In this document: positions 1 through 8,777 of the stretch, piece by piece
Numbering within the stretch: position 1 is the stretch's first letter
Layout of the letters: every line of letters begins with the position of its first letter
DNA from: Ferrovibrio terrae_A
GTDB lineage: Bacteria > Pseudomonadota > Alphaproteobacteria > Ferrovibrionales > Ferrovibrionaceae
NCBI RefSeq assembly: GCF_943372915.1
Contig: NZ_CALSAN010000005.1
Span: 118,175-182,174 of the forward strand
Direction: 5' to 3'
DNA: 64,000 bases
Made by a program: the position numbers and the translations under genes
Notes under the pieces: model-generated
What the model was told of the DNA's origin: nothing
The model's input: the letters and a program-made list of their open reading frames with translations, nothing else
Databases searched by the model: none

Positions 1-1251
1 GCCATTGTTGGCAGCGGTCCTTCCGGGCTGTTCTGCGCCGATGCCCTGCTCCGCCAGAAGCCGGAGCTGAAAATCGATGTCTTCGACCGCCTGCCGACGC
101 CCTACGGGCTGGTGCGCTTTGGCGTCGCGCCCGACCACCAGGGCACCAAGGCGGTGACCCGGCAGTTCGACCGCCTGTTCGCCGGCGGCAATGTGCGCTT
201 CCTCGGCCATGTCCAGGTCGGCACCGACCTGCCGCTGGCCGACCTGCGCAATCATTACGATGCCGTGGTGCTGGCGCTGGGTGCCCATGCCGACCGGCCG
301 CTGGGCATTCCCGGTGAGAACCTGCCCGGCCGCTATGGCTCGATGGCCTTTGTCGGCTGGTACAACGGCCATCCGGATTTCCGCAATCTGGAGCCTTTGC
401 TCGACAGGCCGGGCGCCGCCGTGATCGGCATGGGCAATGTCGCTATCGACATCGTGCGCGTGCTGGGCAAGACCAAGGCCGAAATGGCGAGCAGCGATCT
501 CACCGCCCATGCCGCCGCCATGATCGCCGCCGCACCGCTGACCGATCTCTACATTCTCGGTCGCCGCGGCCCGGTGGAGGCGAGTTTCACCAGTGCCGAA
601 CTGGCCGAGCTGGGCCGGCTGGAGCGCGTGCGCCCGATCGTTCACAAGGCCGACCTGCCTGACACTCTGCCGGCGGGTCTCGACCCCAACGAGGCGCGGG
701 TGAAGGACAAGAACCTGTCGATCCTGCATGAGTTCGCCGCACGCGAAGATGACAAGCCGATCCGGCTGCATTTCCTGTTCAACGCCATCCCCGAAGCCAT
801 CACCGGCAGCAGCCGCGTTGAAGGCCTGAAGATCAAGAACGGCCCGACGCTCGATGTCGGCACCGTCATCAGCGCCATTGGTTATCGCACGGCGGCCGAT
901 GGCGACCTGCCGCAGAGCGATGAACGCGGCGTGATCGCCAATACCGATGGCCGCATCGCACCGGGCCTCTATGTGGTCGGCTGGGCCAAGCGCGGCCCGT
1001 CAGGCACCATCCCGACCAACCGCGCAGAAGCCAAAACCGTGGCCGATCTGCTGCTCGCCGATTACGCCACCGACACCACGCCGGCCAAGGAGGGCTCGGC
1101 CGCGCTGGATGCCTGGCTGCAAAGCCGTGGCGTCAACGTGATGGACTGGGCCTGCTGGAAGCGTATCGAGGCGGCGGAAACAACCGCCGCGACACCGGGC
1201 AGCCCGCGTGCCAAACTGGCCGCCTGGGAAGACCTGCGGAAGCATCGCTAG
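1..1251 (+). CDS. Ferredoxin--NADP+ reductase, adrenodoxin-reductase type (5' end outside window)
   Basis: FAD flavoenzyme that moves electrons between NADP(H) and ferredoxin-type carriers in the cytosol. The open frame runs from base 1, so the start codon and the first few residues are missing; 416 residues are visible. The FAD-binding GSGPSG loop lies at visible residues 4-9. A second nucleotide loop, GMGNVAIDIVR, lies near residues 143-153 and should bind NADP(H). The C-terminal GWAKRGPSGTIPTN segment is the typical adrenodoxin-reductase/FprA signature. The stop is one base before the start of the glutathione transferase gene, so the two are probably co-transcribed. The family call is firm; the redox partner is unknown. 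Confidence 0.9.
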   Translation, partial: AIVGSGPSGLFCADALLRQKPELKIDVFDRLPTPYGLVRFGVAPDHQGTKAVTRQFDRLFAGGNVRFLGHVQVGTDLPLADLRNHYDAVVLALGAHADRPLGIPGENLPGRYGSMAFVGWYNGHPDFRNLEPLLDRPGAAVIGMGNVAIDIVRVLGKTKAEMASSDLTAHAAAMIAAAPLTDLYILGRRGPVEASFTSAELAELGRLERVRPIVHKADLPDTLPAGLDPNEARVKDKNLSILHEFAAREDDKPIRLHFLFNAIPEAITGSSRVEGLKIKNGPTLDVGTVISAIGYRTAADGDLPQSDERGVIANTDGRIAPGLYVVGWAKRGPSGTIPTNRAEAKTVADLLLADYATDTTPAKEGSAALDAWLQSRGVNVMDWACWKRIEAAETTAATPGSPRAKLAAWEDLRKHR

Positions 1252-1252
1252 C

Positions 1253-1900
1253 ATGAAGCTCTACAACAACGACGGATCGCCTTTCGCTGCCCGGGTGCGC
1301 ATGCTGCTGCGTGCCAAAGGCGGCGCGCAGATCGAACTGGTGAAGCCGCCGAAGGATTTCCGCAGCATCGCGCCGATCGGCAAGATCCCGGCCCTGTTAC
1401 TGGATGACGGCACGCTGCTGCCGGAATCGGAAGTGATCTGCGGCTATCTCGATACCGTGCTGGGCGGCCCGTCGCTGTATCTCGACACGCCGCAAGCGCG
1501 CGCCCGGGTCACCCTGATGGTGCGGCTGTCCGATCTCTATCTGGCACCGCCGCTGCATGATTTCTTCGTGCTGCTGTTCACCGATCCGGGCAATCGCGAG
1601 GCGCTTGAGGCCCTGACCCCGGCTTTCGCGCGCGGGCTGAAATTCCTCGACATCTATGTGGCGAAGGATGGCTGCGCCGCCGAAGCGCGGTTCAGCCAGG
1701 CCGATTGCGCGCTCAGCCCCATGCTGTTCTACGTCGATGAGGTGCTGCCCGGCCTGATCGGTCAGACCCTGCTGGAAAAACGACCGATGCTCAGCGCCTA
1801 CTGGCAGCGCATCAAGGCGCATCCGGTTGCAGCCCCGGTGCTGGATGAAGTCCGCACCAGCTGGCGGTCCTACCAGCAGAAACTCCAGGCGACGCAGTGA
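1253..1900 (+). CDS. Glutathione S-transferase family protein
   Basis: A 215-residue protein with a thioredoxin-like N-terminal half followed by an all-helical half, the usual GST layout and length. The N-terminus YNNDGSPFAARVR carries the Ser-Pro-Phe element normally found at the glutathione-activating site, and KIPALLLDDG followed by PESEVI supplies the cis-Pro and Glu-Ser glutathione contacts. I chose the ATG one base after the upstream stop; a longer frame from 1208 would overlap the reductase. The 3' end overlaps the MFS gene start by 4 bases (GTGA), indicating translational coupling. Substrate unknown; detoxification or maleylacetoacetate-type chemistry are both possible. Confidence 0.88.
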   Translation: MKLYNNDGSPFAARVRMLLRAKGGAQIELVKPPKDFRSIAPIGKIPALLLDDGTLLPESEVICGYLDTVLGGPSLYLDTPQARARVTLMVRLSDLYLAPPLHDFFVLLFTDPGNREALEALTPAFARGLKFLDIYVAKDGCAAEARFSQADCALSPMLFYVDEVLPGLIGQTLLEKRPMLSAYWQRIKAHPVAAPVLDEVRTSWRSYQQKLQATQ

Positions 1901-3111
1901 GCGATCCGGCCAGCCCGCCGACCCTGCCGGTCTGGCCGGTGCTGGCAGCCACCACCGGTACGCAGTCGGTCACCACATTATGCGCGCTGGCATTATCGGC
2001 CGTGGCGCCGAAAGCCGCTGCCGAACTGGGCACCGGACCCGGCCTCGCCGGCTATCAGGTGAGCCTCGTATACGCCGGCGCCGTCGTCACCTCACTGATC
2101 GGTGGCGGCTTTGTGCGTCGTCTTGGTGCCGGGCGCACCAGCCAGATGGCGCTGTGGCTCGCCGCTTTCGGCTGCCTGATCTCGGCCTGGGGCACACTGC
2201 AGACCCTGGTCCTGGGTGCCCTGGTGATCGGCCTGGGCTATGGCTGCACCAATCCAGCGGCGTCGCATCTGCTGTCGCGCACGCGCAGCGGCGCGCATAT
2301 GAACCTGATCTTCTCGATCAAGCAATGCGGCGTGCCGATTGGCGGCATGCTGGCCGGCCTGCTGATCCCGCCGATCACGCTGGCGTTCAACTGGCAGATG
2401 GGACTGGCCTTCTGTGCCCTGCTCGGCTTTGGCCTCAGCCTGCTGCTGCAGCGCGCGCGACAGGCATGGGATGTCGACCGGCTGCCTGATGCGCCGCTGC
2501 TGCTCTCGCCGCTGGCGGGCCTGCACGTGGTATGGCGGCATCCGATCCTGCGCTGGCTGGCCTTGTGTTCGTTTGCCTATTCCGCCGTGCAGCTCAGCCT
2601 GACCGGCCTGCTGGTCACCTATCTGGTGACCGAAGTGGGACTGCATCTGGTGCTGGCCGGCACCTTGCTGGCGCTGGCGCAGACCGCCGGCGCATTCGGC
2701 CGCCTCGCCTGGGGCTGGCTCGCCGACCGCCTGAAATCCGGATCGAAGGTGCTGATCCTGAATGGCGTGGTGGCGATGCTGGCTGCGATTCTCACGGCAT
2801 TGATTGATGCAAGCTGGCCGCTCAGCCTGACCGGTGCCACCGTGATGCTGTTCGGCTTCTGCGCCATCGGCTGGAACGGTGTGTTCATGGCGGTGATCGC
2901 CCGTCAGGCGCCACCGCAAAGCATCGGCCTGGCCACCGGCGCCACGCTCAGCATCACTTTTGCCGGCGTGGTGATCGGCCCATCCAGCTTCGCCTTCATG
3001 CATGACGCGCTGGGCCTGAGCTACGCCGATGGCTATCTGCTGATGGCCTTTGTCACCCTGATCGGTGCGCTGTGCATGGTGATCGCGCGTCGTGGCATTC
3101 CGGCGCGCTGA
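1897..3111 (+). CDS. MFS transporter
   Basis: A 404-residue inner-membrane protein with about 12 hydrophobic segments, as expected for a major facilitator carrier. The loop between helices 2 and 3 holds GGGFVRRLGAGR, a version of the family's conserved cytoplasmic motif, and a related loop (GWLADRLKSGSK) recurs after the midpoint, reflecting the two-fold repeat. Translation begins at GTG, whose bases overlap the GST stop (GTGA). It ends a three-gene run with the reductase and GST. The substrate cannot be read from sequence; export of a small organic compound or a glutathione conjugate would fit the context but is inference. Confidence 0.85.
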   Translation: MSDPASPPTLPVWPVLAATTGTQSVTTLCALALSAVAPKAAAELGTGPGLAGYQVSLVYAGAVVTSLIGGGFVRRLGAGRTSQMALWLAAFGCLISAWGTLQTLVLGALVIGLGYGCTNPAASHLLSRTRSGAHMNLIFSIKQCGVPIGGMLAGLLIPPITLAFNWQMGLAFCALLGFGLSLLLQRARQAWDVDRLPDAPLLLSPLAGLHVVWRHPILRWLALCSFAYSAVQLSLTGLLVTYLVTEVGLHLVLAGTLLALAQTAGAFGRLAWGWLADRLKSGSKVLILNGVVAMLAAILTALIDASWPLSLTGATVMLFGFCAIGWNGVFMAVIARQAPPQSIGLATGATLSITFAGVVIGPSSFAFMHDALGLSYADGYLLMAFVTLIGALCMVIARRGIPAR

Positions 3112-3136
3112 CGCGCTATGGGCGTCATTCCGACGC

Positions 3137-4027
3137 CTACAGATCGCCGATGCGGAAATTCAGCTCCAGCACCTTGGGGTAGCCTTCCGGATTGGGCGGC
3201 ATTCGCATCGGCTGTGCCAGCCGCATGGCGCGCAGGAAGGTTTCGATTGCCGTGCGGAAGGCGGCAGCCTGCGGCCGGCGATCGACAGCGATCTGGTCCC
3301 AGTTTTCCACCATCGCCCGCATGTCCCACGGATCGTTCTTGCCAAACGGTGGCGCCAGCATGCCGTTGGGCAGCACGCGATAACGACCGAAAATCCGGAT
3401 GTCGGCAAACTGCGGCGCGTCGAAATCAATCACCCAGGCGCTCACCACCTGGCTGAGGAAGTAGTCGCTTTCCGACTGCGTCATGGTTTCGCCGGTCGCG
3501 CCCGCAGCACCGGGCGCGCCGGCGTCGCGATTGCCGGTGGGACGCGGCGGTGACTGCTGCTGACGCTGTGCCGGCGGTGCCGTCACGGTCGAGGGGCCGG
3601 CGCGATCGGGCACAGGGGCCGGCTGTGGCTTCTCGGCCGCCTGTGGCCGGGCACGCTCGCCGGCACTGGGTGGCGCCCGGGAGGGCGCCTCGGTGACGGG
3701 CGCGCGCTGCAATTGCGGGATACTGGGCGGCGGCACCGGGCGCGATGGCTCGGGCGTCATGGTCTGCTGCTGTGCCGGCGGGGCCGGCGCCTGGGCGGGA
3801 GCCGGTTGCGGTGTCGGCGGCGGTGCCGGAGTCGGAGTCGGCTTGGGCGGCTCTGGCATCACGAATTCGGCCAGGATCGGCGGTGGCTCGGGCTGGATTC
3901 GCCAGGTCCAGGGTTCGAGCAGAAGCAGCAGCACGATCAGGCCATGCAGCAGCAGCGACATCGCAACACCCAGCCAAAGGCGGCGATTATCCCAGTCCTG
4001 TGCGCGATATTCCAAAAAGGTGGCCAT
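3137..4027 (-). CDS. Proline-rich TonB/TolA-like inner-membrane protein
   Basis: About 296 residues: a short cytoplasmic N-terminus, one membrane helix (LWLGVAMSLLLHGLIVLLLL, near residues 17-36), a long Pro/Ala/Gln-rich stretch of about 130 residues able to span the periplasm, and a globular C-terminal domain of about 110 residues. That layout is shared by TonB and TolA. The C-terminus, with a YRVLPNGML strand and a late AIETFLRAMRL helix followed by LELNFRIGD, looks more like TolA domain III than TonB. No exbBD or tolQR neighbours are present. The ATG at 4027 was preferred; an in-frame GTG lies at 4036 and neither has a clear ribosome site. Function is inferred from architecture only. Confidence 0.6.
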   Translation of the reverse strand: MATFLEYRAQDWDNRRLWLGVAMSLLLHGLIVLLLLLEPWTWRIQPEPPPILAEFVMPEPPKPTPTPAPPPTPQPAPAQAPAPPAQQQTMTPEPSRPVPPPSIPQLQRAPVTEAPSRAPPSAGERARPQAAEKPQPAPVPDRAGPSTVTAPPAQRQQQSPPRPTGNRDAGAPGAAGATGETMTQSESDYFLSQVVSAWVIDFDAPQFADIRIFGRYRVLPNGMLAPPFGKNDPWDMRAMVENWDQIAVDRRPQAAAFRTAIETFLRAMRLAQPMRMPPNPEGYPKVLELNFRIGDL

Positions 4028-4123
4028 CACAAACACTTAGCGCTGACGTAGCGGCAGGCCAAGGCTTTTGCCCGGGCTGAATGCCTCGGCTATAACCGAT
4101 TGTCCGACAATCGAGAAGACACC

Positions 4124-4130
4124 GGAGAGA
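4124..4130 (+). promoter_or_regulatory. Ribosome-binding site fixing a GTG start
   Basis: GGAGAGA, with GGAG ending 6 bases before GTG 4134. It selects the GTG start of the hydratase/dehydrogenase gene over an upstream in-frame ATG at 4068, which lacks a ribosome site and would add 22 residues unlike the family. Confidence 0.75.
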
Positions 4131-4133
4131 AAC

Positions 4134-6218
4134 GTGACCGAACCCGTTGCCTATGCCGTCCGGGACGGCATTGCCATCCTCACCATCGAGAATCCCCCCG
4201 TCAACGCGCTGAGCCAGGGCGTGCGGGCCGGCATCATTGCCGGGCTGGACAAGGCCGATGCCGATGCCGGCGTCAGCGCCGCGGTGATCATCGGCGGCGG
4301 CCGCACTTTCATTGCCGGCGCCGATATCAAGGAATTCGGCAAAACCCCGCTGCAGCCCTATCTGCCCGATGTGCTCAAGCGCATCGAGGCCATGAAGAAG
4401 CCAGTGGTGGCTGCCCTGCATGGCACGGCACTGGGCGGTGGTTTCGAGGTAGCGCTGACCTGCCACTGGCGCGTGGCGCTGGAAAGCGGCCAGGTCGGCC
4501 TGCCGGAAGTGAAGCTAGGCCTGCTGCCCGGTTCCGGCGGCACCCAGCGCCTGCCGCGCCTGATTGGCCCGAAACTGGCACTCGACATGATCGTCTCGGG
4601 CAATCCGATCCCGGCAAAGAAGGCCGCCGAGCTTGGCGCGATTGACGAAATCGTGACCGGCGATCTGCTGGAGGGCGGGCTCGCCTATGCCAAACGGGTG
4701 GTGGCCGAGCAGCGCCCGCTGCGGCTGGTGCGCGACATGAACGACAAGGTCAGCAATGTCGACCCTGCCGTGTTCAGCGACTACCGCAAGAGCATCGAGC
4801 GCAAGGCCAAGGGCTTCCTGGGCCCGTGGCGCTGCATTGATGCGGTGGAAGCCGCCACGAAACTGCCAATCGACGAGGGCCTGCTGAAGGAGCGGGAATA
4901 TTTCTTTGAATGCATGGGCAGCCCGCAGCGCGCGGCACAGATCCATGCGTTCTTCGCCGAACGTGAAGCCGCCAAGATTCCCGATCTGCCGGAGGCTGTG
5001 CAGGCCAAGCCGATCAAGTCGGCCGCCGTGCTGGGTGCGGGCACCATGGGCGGCGGGATCGCGATGAACTTCGCCAATGCCGGCATTCCGGTGAAGCTGC
5101 TGGACGTGTCGCAGGAAGCGCTGAGCCGTGGCCTGGGCGTGATCGAGAAGAACTATGCCACGTCCGTGGCGCGCGGCAGCATGACCCAGGCGGCAATGGA
5201 CCGCGCGATGAAGCTGATCACCGGCACCCAGCGCTTCGAGGATATCGGCGACGCCGATATCGTGGTGGAAGCGGTGTTCGAGGAGATGGGCGTCAAGAAA
5301 GAGGTGTTCGGCAAGCTCGACAAGGTGATGAAACAGGGCGCCATCCTCGCCACCAACACCTCGACCCTGGATATCGACGAGATCGCAGCCAGCACCAAGC
5401 GGCCGCAGGATGTGATCGGCACGCATTTCTTCAGCCCGGCGAATGTGATGAAGCTGCTGGAAAACGTGCGTGGCGCGAAATCCTCGCCCGAGACCATCGC
5501 CACCGTGATGGCGCTGGGCAAGACGCTGAAGAAGGTGGCGGTGCTGGCCGGCAACTGCGACGGCTTCATCGGCAACCGCATGTTGCATGGTTATCTGCGC
5601 GAGGCCAACTTCCTGCTGGAGGAAGGCTGCATGCCTGAGCAGATCGACCGCGCGCTGGAAGACTTCGGCCTCGCCATGGGTCCGTTCAGGATGAGTGATC
5701 TTGCCGGCCTGGATGTCGGCTGGCGCATCCGCAAGGGCAAGGCGCATCTGCGCCCCAAGGACGAGCGCTATTCCAAGGTGGCCGACCAGCTCTGCGAACT
5801 GGGCCGCTTCGGCCAGAAGACCGGCGCCGGTTTCTACAAGTACGAGGGCCGCGATGCGGTGCCCGATCCGGTGGTCAAGGACATCATCCTGGCCGCATCC
5901 AGGGAGCAAGGCATTGAACGGCGGGCGATTTCCGACGAGGAAATCGTCCAGCGCTGCATGTATCCGCTGGTCAACGAAGGCGCCAAGATCCTGGAGGAAG
6001 GCATCGCCATCCGGTCCGGCGATATCGACATCACCTACCTTTTCGGTTATGGCTTCCCCGTTTATCGGGGCGGGCCGATGTTCTGGGCCGAGCAGATCGG
6101 CCTCGACAAGGTGCTCGCCACGATCCGCGGCTTCCACAAGATCCACGGCAAGTTCTGGGAACCGGCCAAGCTGCTGGTCGAACGGGCCGAGGCCGGCCAG
6201 GGGTGGAGCGGCCGCTGA
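4134..6218 (+). CDS. Bifunctional enoyl-CoA hydratase / 3-hydroxyacyl-CoA dehydrogenase (FadJ/peroxisomal MFE-1-like)
   Basis: A 694-residue cytosolic beta-oxidation enzyme catalysing hydration of 2-enoyl-CoA and NAD-dependent oxidation of the (S)-3-hydroxyacyl-CoA. The N-terminal crotonase domain (about residues 1-190) has the oxyanion-hole AGADIKEF and GTALGGGFE segments and the GLPEVKLGLLPGSGGTQ block with the catalytic Glu. A Rossmann domain starts near residue 296 (GAGTMGGGIA) and is followed by HFFSPANVMKLLE with the catalytic His. Two C-terminal dehydrogenase domains follow (MGPFRMSDLAGLDVG). Domain order and length match MFE-1/FadJ/FadB. prfC follows after 38 bases. Acyl-CoA genes at 22-31 kb could feed the same pathway. 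Confidence 0.93.
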   Translation: MTEPVAYAVRDGIAILTIENPPVNALSQGVRAGIIAGLDKADADAGVSAAVIIGGGRTFIAGADIKEFGKTPLQPYLPDVLKRIEAMKKPVVAALHGTALGGGFEVALTCHWRVALESGQVGLPEVKLGLLPGSGGTQRLPRLIGPKLALDMIVSGNPIPAKKAAELGAIDEIVTGDLLEGGLAYAKRVVAEQRPLRLVRDMNDKVSNVDPAVFSDYRKSIERKAKGFLGPWRCIDAVEAATKLPIDEGLLKEREYFFECMGSPQRAAQIHAFFAEREAAKIPDLPEAVQAKPIKSAAVLGAGTMGGGIAMNFANAGIPVKLLDVSQEALSRGLGVIEKNYATSVARGSMTQAAMDRAMKLITGTQRFEDIGDADIVVEAVFEEMGVKKEVFGKLDKVMKQGAILATNTSTLDIDEIAASTKRPQDVIGTHFFSPANVMKLLENVRGAKSSPETIATVMALGKTLKKVAVLAGNCDGFIGNRMLHGYLREANFLLEEGCMPEQIDRALEDFGLAMGPFRMSDLAGLDVGWRIRKGKAHLRPKDERYSKVADQLCELGRFGQKTGAGFYKYEGRDAVPDPVVKDIILAASREQGIERRAISDEEIVQRCMYPLVNEGAKILEEGIAIRSGDIDITYLFGYGFPVYRGGPMFWAEQIGLDKVLATIRGFHKIHGKFWEPAKLLVERAEAGQGWSGR

Positions 6219-6256
6219 GGGCCTGAACTCCTTTTCAGAGGGTGCGTTAGAGTACG

Positions 6257-7867
6257 ATGTCCGAACCCGCTGCCGTTTCCATTCCGGGCGCCGCTGATCC
6301 CATCGGCGCCCGGCGCACCTTTGCCATCATCGCGCATCCCGACGCGGGCAAGACGACCCTGACCGAAAAGCTGCTGCTGTTCGGCGGCGCCATCCATCTG
6401 GCCGGCGCCGTGAAGGCGCGTGGCGAGAACCGCCGCGCACGCTCGGACTTCCTGAAGATCGAACAGCAGCGCGGCATCTCGGTCTCCACCTCGGTGATGA
6501 ATTTCGAATACCAGGGCTGGACCTTCAACCTGCTGGACACGCCGGGCCATGAAGACTTCAGCGAGGATACCTACCGCACGCTGACGGCGGTGGACTCTGC
6601 CGTCATGGTGCTGGATGCCGCCAAGGGTATCGAAACCCAGACGCGCAAGCTGTTCGAGGTCTGCCGCCTGCGCGACGTGCCGATCGCCACTTTCGTCAAC
6701 AAGATCGACCGTGAGTCGCAGGACCCGTTTGCGCTGCTGGACGAGGTCGCCTCCACACTGGCGCTGGAATGCGTGCCGGCGAACTGGCCGATCGGCATGG
6801 GCCATGATTTCCGCGGCTGCTACGACTTGTTCGGCAAGCGGCTGCTGCTTGTTGGCAAGGAAAACAAGAATCTCGAACCCGAAGTCATCATCCTCGACAG
6901 CCTGGACGATCCGCGCGTGGCCGAGTATGTGCCCGAAGCGCAGCGCGCCAAGCTGCTGGAAGACATCGCGCTGATCGAGGGCGCCTGCCCGCCCTTCGAT
7001 CCCGAGGCCTATCGCCAGGGCCATATGACGCCGGTGTATTTCGGTTCGGCACTGAAGAATTTCGGCGTCGACGAGTTGCTGAAGGGCCTGGGCGAATTCG
7101 CCCCCTCGCCGCGCCCGCAGCCGACCGACAAGCGCATCATCGCGCCAACCGAAAAGGCCGTCACCGGTTTCGTGTTCAAGGTCCAGGCCAACATGGACAA
7201 GAACCATCGCGACCGTATCGCTTTCCTGCGACTCTGCTCGGGTCATTTCAAGCGTGGCATGAAGCTGAAGCAGGTCAGCACCGGCAAGCCGATCACGGTA
7301 AGCAACCCGACGCTGTTCTTTGCCCGCGACCGCTCGCTGGCCGACGAGGCCTGGCCGGGCGACATCATCGGCATCCCCAATCATGGCGTGCTGCGGGTCG
7401 GCGATACGCTGACCGAAAGCGAAGACCTGCGCTTCACCGGCATCCCCAATTTCGCGCCGGAAATCCTGCGCCGGGTTCGCTTGAGCGATCCGATGAAGGC
7501 CAAGCATCTGCAGCGCGCGCTGGAAGATCTGGCCGAAGAGGGCGTTACCCAGGTGTTCCGTCCGCGGATCGGCGCCGACTGGATCGTCGGCCTGGTCGGG
7601 CCGCTGCAGCTGGATGTGCTCGCCGCCCGATTGGGCGAGGAATACAACCTTGAGGTCGGGTTCGAGCAGGCGCCCTACGAAACCGCCCGCTGGGTCGATG
7701 CCGAGGACAAGCGCGACCTCGAGCTGTTCGTCGAGCAGAATCGCGGCACCATCGCCGACGACCGCGAGGGCAGCCCGGTCTTCATGGCTCGCAACGCATG
7801 GGAACTCTCCTATATCGAGAAGAAATGGGATAAGATTCGGTTCCATGCCACGCGGGAACGCCATTAA
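6257..7867 (+). CDS. prfC: Peptide chain release factor 3
   Basis: A 536-residue translational GTPase that recycles class-1 release factors from the ribosome after peptide release. GTPase motifs are clear: AHPDAGKTT (P-loop, near residue 28), DTPGHEDFSEDTYR (switch II) and NKID (guanine specificity). The KARGENRRARSDF insert and C-terminal PLQLDV segment are characteristic of RF3 rather than EF-G, and the length matches the family. The last 23 bases overlap the next gene. Confident assignment. Confidence 0.96.
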   Translation: MSEPAAVSIPGAADPIGARRTFAIIAHPDAGKTTLTEKLLLFGGAIHLAGAVKARGENRRARSDFLKIEQQRGISVSTSVMNFEYQGWTFNLLDTPGHEDFSEDTYRTLTAVDSAVMVLDAAKGIETQTRKLFEVCRLRDVPIATFVNKIDRESQDPFALLDEVASTLALECVPANWPIGMGHDFRGCYDLFGKRLLLVGKENKNLEPEVIILDSLDDPRVAEYVPEAQRAKLLEDIALIEGACPPFDPEAYRQGHMTPVYFGSALKNFGVDELLKGLGEFAPSPRPQPTDKRIIAPTEKAVTGFVFKVQANMDKNHRDRIAFLRLCSGHFKRGMKLKQVSTGKPITVSNPTLFFARDRSLADEAWPGDIIGIPNHGVLRVGDTLTESEDLRFTGIPNFAPEILRRVRLSDPMKAKHLQRALEDLAEEGVTQVFRPRIGADWIVGLVGPLQLDVLAARLGEEYNLEVGFEQAPYETARWVDAEDKRDLELFVEQNRGTIADDREGSPVFMARNAWELSYIEKKWDKIRFHATRERH

Positions 7868-8321
7868 CCATATCGAGCGCCGCCGTCTGCTGATCCTGCT
7901 GGCGGCAAGCCTGCTGCTGCCTGTGGCGGCCTATGCGCAGGACAAAGAGAAGAAAAAGAAAAGCGACACCCCGGTCGAGAAGCCGCCGATCAACAGTCCG
8001 GTCCTGGTGGTCGATGCGGTGACCGCACCGATCGCCGGCCCGCCGGGTTCCAAGGTCATCATGACCCTGAATATCGACTGCGGCTCGGTGGAGAATGCCC
8101 GCAAGGTCGATGACCTGATGCCGCGCGTCTATAACGCCGTGATCATCGAGCTGAACCGCGAACCGCTGGGAAAAGACGGCCGGCTGTTTGACCAGGATAT
8201 CGAGCAGCTGAAGCGCCGCCTAGTCTATCAGATCAATCGCCAGCTGCAGGGACCGCAGGTGGTGGGCGTTTATGTGCGCTCGCTGCAGGAAGTGCCGCTG
8301 CGGCCGCCGCCGCGCTCTTAG
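7845..8321 (+). CDS. Exported FliL-like protein
   Basis: A 158-residue protein whose start codon lies inside the end of prfC (23-base overlap, different frame). Residues 12-31 form a signal peptide with an Arg-rich n-region (ERRRLLILLAASLLL) and an Ala-Gln cleavage site after AAYA; the Arg cluster is reminiscent of Tat signals but lacks the full consensus. A Lys-rich linker follows, then about 110 residues with a strand KVIMTLNID and a long helix ending in VVGVYVRSLQEVP, which resembles the C-terminal domain of FliL (flagellar stator-associated protein). No flagellar genes are nearby, so the family call is tentative. An exported protein of unknown role is the safe reading. Confidence 0.6.
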   Translation: MPRGNAINHIERRRLLILLAASLLLPVAAYAQDKEKKKKSDTPVEKPPINSPVLVVDAVTAPIAGPPGSKVIMTLNIDCGSVENARKVDDLMPRVYNAVIIELNREPLGKDGRLFDQDIEQLKRRLVYQINRQLQGPQVVGVYVRSLQEVPLRPPPRS

Positions 8322-8330
8322 GCACCGCGC

Positions 8331-8777
8331 TTAATCGTCGCGGCCGAACAGGATCGACTTGGCGCGGATATCGTCGATGCTGCCCATCAGGTCTTCGATC
8401 TTGGCTTCCAGCAGATCGGCCGCCTGGCGCGCCAGGCTGAGCTCCTCTTCCACCGCCTGCAGCATGGCCTGACGCGCGGCGCCGATGATGGCGCCGTTGG
8501 GATGGGCCGGGAAGCTGACGCATTTCGACACAAAGCGCCGCACCGCCGAGGCCGAGGGCAATGTGCCGAGCACAAGCCTGGCCGGCAGCGCGATCACCAG
8601 CCAGCCGGTTTCCACGGCAACAGCGGCGAAATCGCCATGCCGGAAGCCCGCCCGCGCCGGCGTGCCAGGTTCGGCGCCGGGCAGTTCGATCTGGGCGGCG
8701 TCCCAGCCAAAGGCGAGGAATTCCCCTTCGGCAGCGGCGGCCATATCCTGCGGTGACGGCTGGTCTGTATCGCTCAC
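8331..8777 (-). CDS. Conserved-looking protein of unknown function
   Basis: A 148-residue soluble protein I do not recognise. Its first half looks beta-rich (GDFAAVAVETGWLVIALPA), and residues from about 105 to 140 form an acidic amphipathic helix (AVEEELSLARQAADLLEAKI) that could be a coiled coil. The GTG start at 8777 overlaps the stop of the aldo/keto reductase gene by four bases (GTGA), so the two are translationally coupled; a longer frame from 8849 was rejected for that reason. It ends the hldE-FAD oxidoreductase-reductase run. Confidence 0.65.
   Translation of the reverse strand: MSDTDQPSPQDMAAAAEGEFLAFGWDAAQIELPGAEPGTPARAGFRHGDFAAVAVETGWLVIALPARLVLGTLPSASAVRRFVSKCVSFPAHPNGAIIGAARQAMLQAVEEELSLARQAADLLEAKIEDLMGSIDDIRAKSILFGRDD

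Noticed and set aside
6062..7864. A 600-codon open frame on the minus strand opposite prfC
   Set aside because: It is antisense to an unmistakable gene and results from GC-rich codon bias; the translation has no family features.
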